Shown here: positions 27,006 through 34,595 of the stretch, piece after piece
Layout: the number at the start of each line of letters is the position of its first letter
Numbering within the stretch: position 1 is the first letter of the stretch
DNA from: UBA11475 sp902486425
Lineage (GTDB): Bacteria > Bacillota > Clostridia > Christensenellales > Borkfalkiaceae
Length of the DNA stretch: 64,000 bases
Reading direction: 5' to 3'
Assembly (NCBI GenBank): GCA_902486425.1
Contig: CABTOK010000007.1
Coordinates: 381,014 to 445,013, forward strand
Program-made: the position numbers and the translations under genes
The notes under the pieces: generated by a model
Databases searched by the model: none
What the model was told of the DNA's origin: nothing
What the model saw: the letters and a program-made list of their open reading frames with translations, nothing else

Positions 27006-28489
27006 TTTGCTTCTCCCTCGGCTTCTTCATCGCCTTTTTTTATTGCGTTTATTTTATACAAAATTCCGAGGGCGACTTTTTTATCGTCGAAGTCTCTTTT
27101 TACCCCGAGTACTTCCTGATATTTTTCCGCCCCTTTACCGGCTATTAAAACAACGTCTCCTTTCAAAGCTATTTTAAGAGCGTATTCTATAGCGTCTTGT
27201 CGTTTGTAAACTACAACCCTGTATTTGCCTTTTTTAAATCCTTTTTCGATTTGTCTTATTATTTCAAAGGGTTCTTCGAATCTCGGATTATCGCTCGTAA
27301 TTATGCTGATATCGGCGTAGTCCGAAGCTATTTCGCCCATTATCGGGCGTTTTAACACGTCTCTGTTTCCGCCACAACCGAAAACCAATATCAATTTGCT
27401 TTCAGTTATCGGTCTCAACGCTTCGAGCGCGTTTTTAAGTCCGTCCGGAGTATGAGCGTAATCTATAAAAACCGAAAATTCGTTCTCGTATATTTTTTCC
27501 ATTCTCCCGGAAACGCCGCAAAACGTTTTTAAGGATGCCGCTATATCTTTTATTTTGATTGCGTAAAGCGAACAGACTTCGCAGGCGGCAAGTGCGTTAT
27601 AAACGTTGAATTCGCCGTAGAATCGTGTGTTCATATCATATATTTCGTCGAAAACGTTAAGAATAAACTTTTCCCCCGACAGCGTTTCTCTTAAATCCAT
27701 TGCGAATACGTCCGACGGATTTTTTATTCCGTAAGTTAAAACCTTTTTGTTTTTCTTTTTTATTTCGCCCGTTAACTTATCGTCGGCGTTCGCAACGATA
27801 TATTTGCAATTATAATTATTCAAAAATTTAAGCTTTGCTTTTTTGTAACTCTCTTCGTCCTTAAAAAAATCGAGATGATCTTGCGTAAAATTCGTAAACA
27901 CGCCCGCAAAAAAGTCAATACCGTAAATTTTATCGTAAAACGCCGCATGAGCTGAAACTTCCATAACGACCGTTTCCACACCGCTTTTAACCATTTCGCC
28001 TAAATAATAAAAAAGCTTTGTCGGATCGGGCGTGGTCATGCCGGTATCATAAACGTTTCCGTCATACATCACTCCGTTAGTGCCGATTATGCCCGTTTTT
28101 ATTCCGTTTTCGGACAGAATATGCGAAATCATATAAGTTACGGTAGTCTTTCCGTTAGTTCCCGTAACCCCCGTTATTTTAAGCTTCTTTTGCGGATTAT
28201 CGTAAAAATTCGCAGCCATAACCGAAAACGTTTTACGCGCGTCGTCTACCGTTATAAACGATATCCCTTCGAATTTTTCGTGATAATCGAACTCTTCGCC
28301 GATAACGGCGACGGCTCCGTTTTTTATAGCGCTTTGAATATATTTCGCCCCGTCTTCCGCTCCTTTCAAGACAACGTATGCGTATCCCGGTTTAATAAGC
28401 CTGCTGTCGTTTTCTATACCCGATATTTCTATATCTTCTCCGCGGAAACTTTTTACCCCCGCTCCATGCAATAAATTTTTAAGTTTCAT
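27002..28489 (-). CDS. murE: UDP-MurNAc-L-Ala-D-Glu:meso-2,6-diaminopimelate ligase
   Basis: Adds the third stem-peptide residue in the cytoplasm. The 495 residues carry VTGVTGTNGKTTVTYM (ATP loop at about 108-122), FTNFTQDHLDFFKDEESYKKAK, and SDNPRFEEPFEII near 404. The DNPR motif is the established marker for meso-diaminopimelate rather than lysine, so the cell wall is probably of the A1-gamma type. It heads the second dcw block, with its own likely -10 (TATAAT at 28534-28539 on the complement) and a small TTCCCG/CGGGAA hairpin in the leader. CGGAG precedes the ATG. Confidence 0.96.
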   Translation of the reverse strand: MKLKNLLHGAGVKSFRGEDIEISGIENDSRLIKPGYAYVVLKGAEDGAKYIQSAIKNGAVAVIGEEFDYHEKFEGISFITVDDARKTFSVMAANFYDNPQKKLKITGVTGTNGKTTVTYMISHILSENGIKTGIIGTNGVMYDGNVYDTGMTTPDPTKLFYYLGEMVKSGVETVVMEVSAHAAFYDKIYGIDFFAGVFTNFTQDHLDFFKDEESYKKAKLKFLNNYNCKYIVANADDKLTGEIKKKNKKVLTYGIKNPSDVFAMDLRETLSGEKFILNVFDEIYDMNTRFYGEFNVYNALAACEVCSLYAIKIKDIAASLKTFCGVSGRMEKIYENEFSVFIDYAHTPDGLKNALEALRPITESKLILVFGCGGNRDVLKRPIMGEIASDYADISIITSDNPRFEEPFEIIRQIEKGFKKGKYRVVVYKRQDAIEYALKIALKGDVVLIAGKGAEKYQEVLGVKRDFDDKKVALGILYKINAIKKGDEEAEGEAN

Positions 28490-28533
28490 TTTTTCTCCGT
28501 AGTTTTCCCGTTTTTTCCGGGAAGTATTTTGCT

Positions 28534-28539
28534 ATTATA
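28534..28539 (-). promoter_or_regulatory. Likely -10 box of the murE-ftsZ operon
   Basis: TATAAT on the complement, about 45 nt upstream of the murE ATG. The -35 region (TTTCGT) is poor, so strength or sigma factor is uncertain. A 6-bp hairpin (28505-28523) lies between this box and the ribosome binding site. Confidence 0.45.
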
Positions 28540-28650
28540 ATGTACCTCCGCGATGTACGAAAAAAAGGCGTTTTACCGTCGAATTTTAGCTTTTTATCTT
28601 ATATCGCAAAAATAAAAATTCATTTTCCGTCATGTTAAAAATAAAGCGTG

Positions 28651-28684
28651 AAAAAGCGGAGAACTCTTTACGAATTCTCCGCTT
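28651..28684 (-). terminator. Terminator of the feo operon
   Basis: On the minus strand AAGCGGAGAA and TTCTCCGCTT form a 10-bp perfect stem followed by TTTTC, 20 nt after the stop of the small Cys-rich gene. Confidence 0.85.
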
Positions 28685-28704
28685 AATACTGTTAAATTAA
28701 GGCG

Positions 28705-28875
28705 TTATTTTTTATCGGTCTTTTTCTCAGGTTGCGAACAACAGTTGCAATGCGAACAATCGGAACAGCAATCGCAGGAATGTTTTCCTTGCTTTTTTTT
28801 GATTATAACCGATACGACGACGCCTACTACTATAAGCGCGCATGCAATAACAAGAATAATTTCACCGACTCCCAT
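28705..28875 (-). CDS. FeoB-associated Cys-rich membrane protein
   Basis: 56-residue protein directly behind feoB. It has one N-terminal transmembrane helix (about residues 5-25), a KKKQGK stop-transfer, then a cluster of seven cysteines in the pattern C-x-C-C-x2-C-x3-C-x-C-C (residues 34-46), and a charged tail. This is the layout of the small clostridial family known as FeoB-associated Cys-rich membrane proteins, thought to help ferrous iron passage or sensing; the mechanism is unproven. GGAG lies 10 nt before the ATG, and the operon terminator follows. Confidence 0.88.
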   Translation of the reverse strand: MGVGEIILVIACALIVVGVVVSVIIKKKQGKHSCDCCSDCSHCNCCSQPEKKTDKK

Positions 28876-28880
28876 AACTA

Positions 28881-31334
28881 TTAAGCTCCTTTTTTAGCGA
28901 GTTTTTTATTTCTAATAACGATGATATAAGCAACCAAAGCTATAACCGCAGCCCAAATGAACGCAGTCCACCACCATGATCCTATGGTATAAATCATACA
29001 GGATACAAGGTACGAAGCTATAAGCCAGAAAGCTATAGTTCCTTTGAAACGCTTATCGTTCTGAAGTTCCGCCTTTGCGGTACCTACAGCCGCGAAACAC
29101 GGAATCGTAGTCATGTTGAAAGCGATGAACGAGATAAGCGCGGGTACCGTTACTCCGGTAGCTTTGATCATAGCCGAAACAGCCATTATACCGTTTTCGC
29201 CGTTTACGTTACCGTTAAACGTAAGTCCGCCGGCGATAAGACACGTAGCTATCGTAGCGAACGTCGCAATAACGTTTTCTTTCGCAATAAGACCTGCGAC
29301 AACCGCTACAACGAATACCCATCCGTACTGACCGAGCTGACTACCGAAGCCGAGCGGCGTGAATATGGGCTGTACGAGTTTCGAGAATCCCGTAAGAATA
29401 CTCTGATTGATTTCTTCGTCCGCAAGGAAATGCCAGTCGAACGAGAAGTGCGTAAGTACCCAGATAACGATGGTCGAAGCAAGTATAATCGTGAACGCTT
29501 TTTTTACAAAGTGTTTGGTTTTATCCCAAAGGTGCGCCATAAGGTTCTTGAACTGCGGCATATGATATGCGGGAAGTTCCATAATGAACGGAGGCGTTTC
29601 GCCTTTAAGAGAAGTATTCCTCATGAAGAGTACCGCAACGATAGCAGTTACTATACCAAGAAGATACATTGCATAAGTAATAAGGTCAGCATTCCCTATA
29701 CCGAAGTACGAAACGATCGCACCCGCTACCGCTGTAAGAATCGGAAGCTTAGCTCCGCACGAGAAGAACGGAATAACGCGGACCGTTGCCGTCCTTTCCT
29801 TTTCGTCGGCAAGCGTTCGGGTGTTGATCATTGCGGGGACGGAACAACCGAAACCCATGATCATCGGCATGAAAGCTCTGCCCGAAAGACCGAATTTTCT
29901 GAAAGCTCTGTCAAGAATGAACGCAATACGAGCCATATAACCGGAATCTTCGAGTATCGAGAAGAACAAGAACAATACGAGTATCGGCGGCAAAAACGAT
30001 AATACCGCGGCTAAACCTTCGATAATACCGTCGTTGATAAGACCTTTCGCCCAGTCAGCCATGTTTGTAGATTCGATACCGCCTTTTACCAAACCGAACA
30101 AATCGCCTACAATCATGTCGTTCCAGATGTTGTTTATAGCAACGCCGGGGCTGTAAAGAGTTCCGTCATAAATACAAGCGAGCCATCTTGCGCCGTAGTT
30201 AAGATTGTAAGCGGGAACCCTTTTTTCTTCCCAGCCTTCAACGGTTTCGTCGATGACGTCGCCGTTTTCGTCTATAAGGTTACCGTCTTCGTCTTCTTCC
30301 CACATAAGTTCGCCGTCGTCGTCTGTCGCCTGTATCAGATTACCGTCTTTATCTTTTTCAAGAAAAGCGGTGTTTTCGGAAAGCGAAGGCATCCAGTTCT
30401 GATTTTCGGTAAAGCCGTTAAGAAACAAGAGGTTTTCGCTGAACGTAAGGTGGAAAATAAAAAACAATATTACGAGGAATATCGGAATACCCCAGATTTT
30501 ATGCGTAAGAACTTTATCCGCTTTATCGGACTTGCTCATTACGAATTTGCCCTTTTCTTTACGGGTAAGAACCTGCGCGAAGTTTTTGGATATGTATTTA
30601 TATCTTCCGTCCGCGACCAAAGCTTCGAAATCGGTTCCGAATACTTCGTCGTTAAATGTCTTTTTGAAGTCGTCTATCATTCCTACGGTGTTTTTGTGCA
30701 TTTCGGTTTCGATAGAGTCGTTTTCGACAAGTTTGACGGCATGGAACAACGGATTGGATACATTCTGTCCTTTAAGAGCAATCGTTACGTCGCCGATAAG
30801 ATGTCCGAGTACGGAATCTTTAAGAACGGTAACGCCTTCTCTTTTTTTCTTGCTTTCGTTAAAGGCTTTGTCCATAAGTTCTTTAAGCCCGGTTTCTTTA
30901 AGAGCCGAGATCTTGATAACAGGAACGCCCAACTTTTTCTCGAGTTCTTTTTCGTTTATCTTATCGCCCGCTTTTTCTACTGCGTCCATCATGTTGAGCG
31001 CAATAACCATGGGAACGTCTATTTCCATAATCTGCGTGGTAAGATAAAGGTTTCTTTCAAGATTGGTAGCGTCGACTATATTGATAATACAATCGGGCTT
31101 TTCGTCAAGAATATAGTTTCTCGCGATAACTTCTTCCGGCGTATAAGGCGATAACGAATATATACCGGGAAGGTCTACGATAGCTACGGGTTCGGCGCAT
31201 TTTTTATAAACGCCGTCTCTTTTATCAACGGTTACGCCGGGCCAGTTGCCGACGTGTGCGGTTGAACCCGTCAAACTGTTGAACAAAGTCGTTTTACCGC
31301 AGTTCGGATTGCCCGCCAAAGCAAATCTTTTCAT
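28881..31334 (-). CDS. feoB: Ferrous iron transport protein B with acidic insertion
   Basis: GTP-driven inner-membrane Fe(II) importer of 817 residues. The N-terminal G domain has G1 GNPNCGKTT, G3 DLPGIYS and G4 NMMD, followed by a GDI-like helical region, then two Gate/nucleoside-recognition domains with GYMARIAFILD and GFGCSVPAM. ATG 31334 is preceded by GGAGG and overlaps the feoA stop; a start nine codons upstream is less likely. Between the first helix (about 276-300) and the second there is an insertion (about 301-385) rich in Asp, Glu, Gly and Asn, unusual for FeoB. Gene order feoA-feoA-feoB-Cys-rich protein is typical of Clostridia. Confidence 0.96.
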   Translation of the reverse strand: MKRFALAGNPNCGKTTLFNSLTGSTAHVGNWPGVTVDKRDGVYKKCAEPVAIVDLPGIYSLSPYTPEEVIARNYILDEKPDCIINIVDATNLERNLYLTTQIMEIDVPMVIALNMMDAVEKAGDKINEKELEKKLGVPVIKISALKETGLKELMDKAFNESKKKREGVTVLKDSVLGHLIGDVTIALKGQNVSNPLFHAVKLVENDSIETEMHKNTVGMIDDFKKTFNDEVFGTDFEALVADGRYKYISKNFAQVLTRKEKGKFVMSKSDKADKVLTHKIWGIPIFLVILFFIFHLTFSENLLFLNGFTENQNWMPSLSENTAFLEKDKDGNLIQATDDDGELMWEEDEDGNLIDENGDVIDETVEGWEEKRVPAYNLNYGARWLACIYDGTLYSPGVAINNIWNDMIVGDLFGLVKGGIESTNMADWAKGLINDGIIEGLAAVLSFLPPILVLFLFFSILEDSGYMARIAFILDRAFRKFGLSGRAFMPMIMGFGCSVPAMINTRTLADEKERTATVRVIPFFSCGAKLPILTAVAGAIVSYFGIGNADLITYAMYLLGIVTAIVAVLFMRNTSLKGETPPFIMELPAYHMPQFKNLMAHLWDKTKHFVKKAFTIILASTIVIWVLTHFSFDWHFLADEEINQSILTGFSKLVQPIFTPLGFGSQLGQYGWVFVVAVVAGLIAKENVIATFATIATCLIAGGLTFNGNVNGENGIMAVSAMIKATGVTVPALISFIAFNMTTIPCFAAVGTAKAELQNDKRFKGTIAFWLIASYLVSCMIYTIGSWWWTAFIWAAVIALVAYIIVIRNKKLAKKGA

Positions 31335-31567
31335 TACTTCCGTACCTCCATAGTAACGCATACGGCTTCGGTTTTACGAAGCGTCAGTTCATACCCTCTT
31401 AACGTTATTTCGATAGGATCTCCCAGAGGTGCTTTCTTTCTCATAAGAATTTCGGCTCCCGGAGTAATACCCATATCGAACAGACGTCTTTTGATTTTTC
31501 CTTCGCCGGAAACGGTCTTTACGGTTCCCGATTCGCCGACGGAAAAAAGATCCAAAGTTTTTTCCAT
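31334..31567 (-). CDS. feoA: Ferrous iron transport protein A (SH3-like)
   Basis: 77-residue cytoplasmic SH3-like protein that accompanies FeoB and is needed for full transport in studied bacteria. The GKIKRRLFDMGITPGAEI segment and C-terminal DPIEITLRGYELTLRKTEA are the family core. ATG 31567 has AAGGAGAG seven nt upstream; a longer frame begins in the intergenic region and is unlikely. The stop shares a base with the feoB ATG, so the two are translationally coupled. Confidence 0.93.
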   Translation of the reverse strand: MEKTLDLFSVGESGTVKTVSGEGKIKRRLFDMGITPGAEILMRKKAPLGDPIEITLRGYELTLRKTEAVCVTMEVRK

Positions 31568-31631
31568 AAATATCTCTCCTTGTTTTTTTATTGTTTTTAT
31601 CAAACGCCGTTAAGCGTTTCTTCACTTTTTC

Positions 31632-31844
31632 TTACGCAACGAATATCTTTGTCGAAAGATCGCTGTCCAAAGCTATTCTTCCGTCTTTTATCTTAACCAC
31701 AACGGTTTTTCCCGAAGTACTTAAAACTATTATTTCGCCGTTCAATACTATTCCGAGACTTTCAAGGTGTTTTTTCGTCTTGTCGTCTGCGGTTATTCTT
31801 ACAATCTTCAAAGGTTTATCGAGCGGCGCGAATACTATCGGCAT
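31632..31844 (-). CDS. Second FeoA-domain protein
   Basis: 70-residue FeoA-like SH3 protein and first gene of the feo operon. The central KKHLESLGIVLNGEIIVLS and the C-terminal IALDSDLSTKIFVA match the divergent FeoA copy that often precedes the main feoA in Clostridia. ATG 31844 has AAAGGAGAT six nt upstream. Its role distinct from the other FeoA is unknown. Confidence 0.88.
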   Translation of the reverse strand: MPIVFAPLDKPLKIVRITADDKTKKHLESLGIVLNGEIIVLSTSGKTVVVKIKDGRIALDSDLSTKIFVA

Positions 31845-31917
31845 TTTTATCTCCTTTATTGCGTTTTCCTTAAAACACAATATTTATATTCGGCTTTAAC
31901 GTGACTTAAAACACGAA

Positions 31918-31935
31918 TATGAACTGTTTTTCATA
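31918..31935. promoter_or_regulatory. Candidate operator in the feo leader
   Basis: Inverted repeat TATGAA-N6-TTCATA placed just downstream of the predicted feo transcription start. A second partial palindrome, TCGGTTAGCCGA, lies in the promoter spacer and contains the GGTTAGCC half typical of DtxR/IdeR sites. Either could mediate iron or TetR control. Confidence 0.35.
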
Positions 31936-31947
31936 TTTTCTACCAAT

Positions 31948-31976
31948 ATTTTAGTCTCGGCTAACCGATTTGTCAA
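31948..31976 (-). promoter_or_regulatory. Consensus promoter of the feo operon
   Basis: TTGACA (31971-31976 on the complement), 17-bp spacer, TAAAAT (31948-31953). It would give a leader of about 95 nt ahead of the first feoA. Confidence 0.8.
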
Positions 31977-32023
31977 GAGATTTTATGAATAATTTTTCAC
32001 ATTCGTATTTTTTTTAAAAAAGA

Positions 32024-32052
32024 TTGATTTTTACGATAAACAAGTGTAAAAT
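32024..32052 (+). promoter_or_regulatory. Promoter of the TetR-family gene
   Basis: TTGATT (32024-32029), 17-bp spacer, TAAAAT (32047-32052). Exactly 6 nt separate the -10 from the ATG at 32059, the same geometry as at the chromate-transporter pair, predicting a leaderless transcript. Confidence 0.7.
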
Positions 32053-32058
32053 GACAGT

Positions 32059-32655
32059 ATGGAAAAAATCAGACAACCGCAACAGGAACGTTCTATCGAA
32101 AAAAAGAACAAAATAATTGAAGCCGCTTACGAAATTTTTTCGGAAGTCGGTTATTATGCAGCAAATACACCCGAAATCGCAAAAAAAGCCGGCGTTTCGA
32201 CCGGAATTATTTACGGCTATTTTAAGAATAAAAGAGATATATTGTCTTATGTTCTTAAAATTTATATAAATAATGTAGCTTTGCCCGTTATGGATTATTT
32301 TGAAAACTTAAACAGCGATTCTGATCTTAAAAAAGCCGTTTCGGACGTCGTAGATATGACGATAGATATTCACAGCTCAAACGCAAACCTTCACAATATT
32401 CTCCATTCCCTTGCCGTTACCGAAAAGGATATTAACGAAGATTTTATAAATTTAGAAGATAACATTACTTCCAAGGCTTCAGAAAAGCTTTCCGAACTCG
32501 GAGTGAAAACCGACAACATAAAAGAAAAGGTTCATATTTCAATGAACCTTATACAATCCTTCGCACATGAAAACACGTACGACAAACACAAATATTTAAA
32601 TTATAACGCTATGAAAAACGAGGTCGAGAACATTATAATAAGCTTGTTCTCGTAA
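32059..32655 (+). CDS. TetR/AcrR family transcriptional regulator
   Basis: 198-residue regulator. The N-terminal helix-turn-helix (about 10-55) reads KIIEAAYEIFSEVGYYAANTPEIAKKAGVSTGIIYGYFKNKRDIL, a standard TetR DNA-binding domain (quoted here only as residues 13-56). The ligand-binding C-terminal domain is divergent, so the inducer is unknown. It is transcribed divergently from the feo operon across a 200-bp shared control region and may regulate it or itself. There is no Shine-Dalgarno sequence before the ATG, consistent with a leaderless message. A strong terminator follows. Confidence 0.9.
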   Translation: MEKIRQPQQERSIEKKNKIIEAAYEIFSEVGYYAANTPEIAKKAGVSTGIIYGYFKNKRDILSYVLKIYINNVALPVMDYFENLNSDSDLKKAVSDVVDMTIDIHSSNANLHNILHSLAVTEKDINEDFINLEDNITSKASEKLSELGVKTDNIKEKVHISMNLIQSFAHENTYDKHKYLNYNAMKNEVENIIISLFS

Positions 32656-32667
32656 TAATATTAAATT

Positions 32668-32700
32668 AAAAAAGAGCCGCTGTGCAGTGGCTCTTTTTTA
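32668..32700. terminator. Bidirectional terminator after the TetR gene
   Basis: AAAAAAGAGCC and GGCTCTTTTTT arms around GCTGTGCAGT, which itself continues pairing through G-T pairs. It serves tetR and possibly the convergent FliB-like gene. Confidence 0.85.
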
Positions 32701-32788
32701 ATCCGAATAATTTAATTTTCGCATTTATATCTGACATAATTAAAATACATATAATCAATAAATTACTTATTTTTTTATGATTATAATA

Positions 32789-33856
32789 TTAAACGGATAA
32801 AAGAAGAATTTTTATAAATGAATAAGAATATCTTCCCGTTCTTTTCAGATAACTTTTTATAAGAGAATCCGCCGAAGAATGTTCGAAGCATCTGAAAAGC
32901 CCTGCGATAACGTCGACGAAATCCTTCTTTGAGTTATGCCGGTAAGCATACGCAACCGTAACGAAAAAAGTAATCGCGTATACTCCGCAAAGTTCCATAT
33001 ATTTATCTTCAACGGTCTCCCCCGGATTAACCGTCGGGAACCTTTCGAAAAACAAATGATTGTTCATTACGTTTTCGAAACATATCCCGTAATCGGGAAA
33101 ATTATTTACAAAAGCAAGTTTTTCTTCTTTATATTTTTTTACAAAAAGTTCGGGATTCCTTCCGTACTCTCCGAAATCGCCGTTGACTACCGAAGCGTAT
33201 TCGCTAAAAGACGGACTGTAATTTTCTATCTCGCTTACGGTATCGAGTATCGCTCCGCAAAAATCGGCGACGCCATACGCCTTTTTATCGGAGTTTACCT
33301 TCATATACTCGCCGAGCATAATAAGCCTTTCGTTTAACGAATAGTTTCTGTTTTGCAAAAAATCGAGTGCTTCTTTTTGTATTTTAAGAATTTCATCCGA
33401 TATTTCCGGCTTAAATTCGCTTTTTATCTCTATTACTTTAAACGAAAGTCCGTTTTTTTCTTCAAAAAGCATTTCAATGACCTTTTCGCAGCTGTTTGCG
33501 CACGCTCCTTCGCCGTTTACGGGATAATAAGTATTTCTCGGATAAGCTCTGCAAATTTTCGGAAGAACTTCTTCGCCGCATTCGCATTGAAGCGCGCAAT
33601 ATCCGTCTTCACTTTGAAGCGGACAATTTCCGAGATAGTTCATATTTACTTCGGCGTAGCGTTCGTTGTCGCAATCTTTCAGCACAAAAAACGCACAGTC
33701 GAGCTTTTTACGAAGCTTTTCGGAACATTCTATTCCTAAAAGGCGCATGTATTCTTCATACGAAAGAGTTATTCCCCATCCGTGGCAACAGCAATGGCGA
33801 CATTCGCCGCATTTACATTTAAAATCCGTATAATAATCGGGTACTAAAATTTTCAT
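32789..33856 (-). CDS. FliB-like Cys-cluster protein
   Basis: 355-residue protein of the family usually annotated as flagellin lysine-N-methylase (FliB). The N-terminal Cys motif CKCGECRHCCCHGW and the second cluster GNCPLQ..GYCALQ..LPKICRAYPR are typical of YkgJ-type zinc or Fe-S binding domains; the C-terminal two thirds is helical. No flagellar gene is in the window and many such proteins occur in non-motile Clostridia, so a methylase role toward flagellin is doubtful here. It lies 10 nt behind the AlkD-like gene and is probably co-transcribed. Confidence 0.78.
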   Translation of the reverse strand: MKILVPDYYTDFKCKCGECRHCCCHGWGITLSYEEYMRLLGIECSEKLRKKLDCAFFVLKDCDNERYAEVNMNYLGNCPLQSEDGYCALQCECGEEVLPKICRAYPRNTYYPVNGEGACANSCEKVIEMLFEEKNGLSFKVIEIKSEFKPEISDEILKIQKEALDFLQNRNYSLNERLIMLGEYMKVNSDKKAYGVADFCGAILDTVSEIENYSPSFSEYASVVNGDFGEYGRNPELFVKKYKEEKLAFVNNFPDYGICFENVMNNHLFFERFPTVNPGETVEDKYMELCGVYAITFFVTVAYAYRHNSKKDFVDVIAGLFRCFEHSSADSLIKSYLKRTGRYSYSFIKILLLSV

Positions 33857-33866
33857 AAAGTAAAAA

Positions 33867-34547
33867 TCAAATTCTTTTTAGCGTTCTTAAATATTTCTTG
33901 CGATCGTCGGATATTCTGAAGCTTTCGATCGCTTTTCTCACGGTGCGGTTCATTGTTTCGTCATCAAGCTTTCCCTCTTCGAGAAATTCAAGCGTTTCTT
34001 CATAATGTTTGCCGAGCGCAGTTGCGTAAAACCACGCGACCATCATCGAGAGATAGTATTTCTTTGTGTCGACCGCAAGCGGCATATAAAGATATTCTTT
34101 CTTAAAATAATCGTCCAGAAAATACGTCATAAGCATTTCTACGCCGAATCTCGCTGTATAAAGCAAATCGGAAGAAATCAGCTTTTCGGTAAATTCCATA
34201 AATTTTTCTCTGTTTTTTGTTAAAATTTTCGGTCTTATCGAATCGCAAACCGCCCAGTTATCGACGTACGGCAAAAATTTATCAAGCTCTTTTACACATT
34301 CGCCTATATCTTTCATATCCGATATAATTATCGAATGTAAAATATATTCTTCGTAAAATTCATGCGGCAAAGTATTCAGAATCTCTTTCTTCTCCTCAGC
34401 CGTAAGTTCCTTATATAATTTTCTTAAAACCGGAATTCTTACGCCGATTATTTTTTCTTTACCGAGTCCCGGAACAAGCCCCGAGTGGAAATCGCGGTAT
34501 TTTTTGTCCGATAGGGCATTAAGTTTTTCCGAAAGTTTTTTATTCAT
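33867..34547 (-). CDS. AlkD-like DNA alkylation repair protein
   Basis: 226-residue HEAT-like-repeat protein of the AlkC/AlkD family, which removes bulky or cationic alkyl lesions from DNA without base flipping. The catalytic triplet of AlkD (Trp, Asp, Arg) appears to be kept: YVDNWAVCDSIRP contains Trp and Asp four apart, and ARFGVEMLMTYFL provides the Arg. Length is typical (AlkD is about 230). The start is ATG with a weak ribosome site. It precedes the FliB-like gene; the pairing has no obvious functional logic. Confidence 0.85.
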   Translation of the reverse strand: MNKKLSEKLNALSDKKYRDFHSGLVPGLGKEKIIGVRIPVLRKLYKELTAEEKKEILNTLPHEFYEEYILHSIIISDMKDIGECVKELDKFLPYVDNWAVCDSIRPKILTKNREKFMEFTEKLISSDLLYTARFGVEMLMTYFLDDYFKKEYLYMPLAVDTKKYYLSMMVAWFYATALGKHYEETLEFLEEGKLDDETMNRTVRKAIESFRISDDRKKYLRTLKRI

Positions 34548-34595
34548 GATAATGTTAGGTTAGTAAAAAATTTTAATTACGTCTTAAAATAGTCT

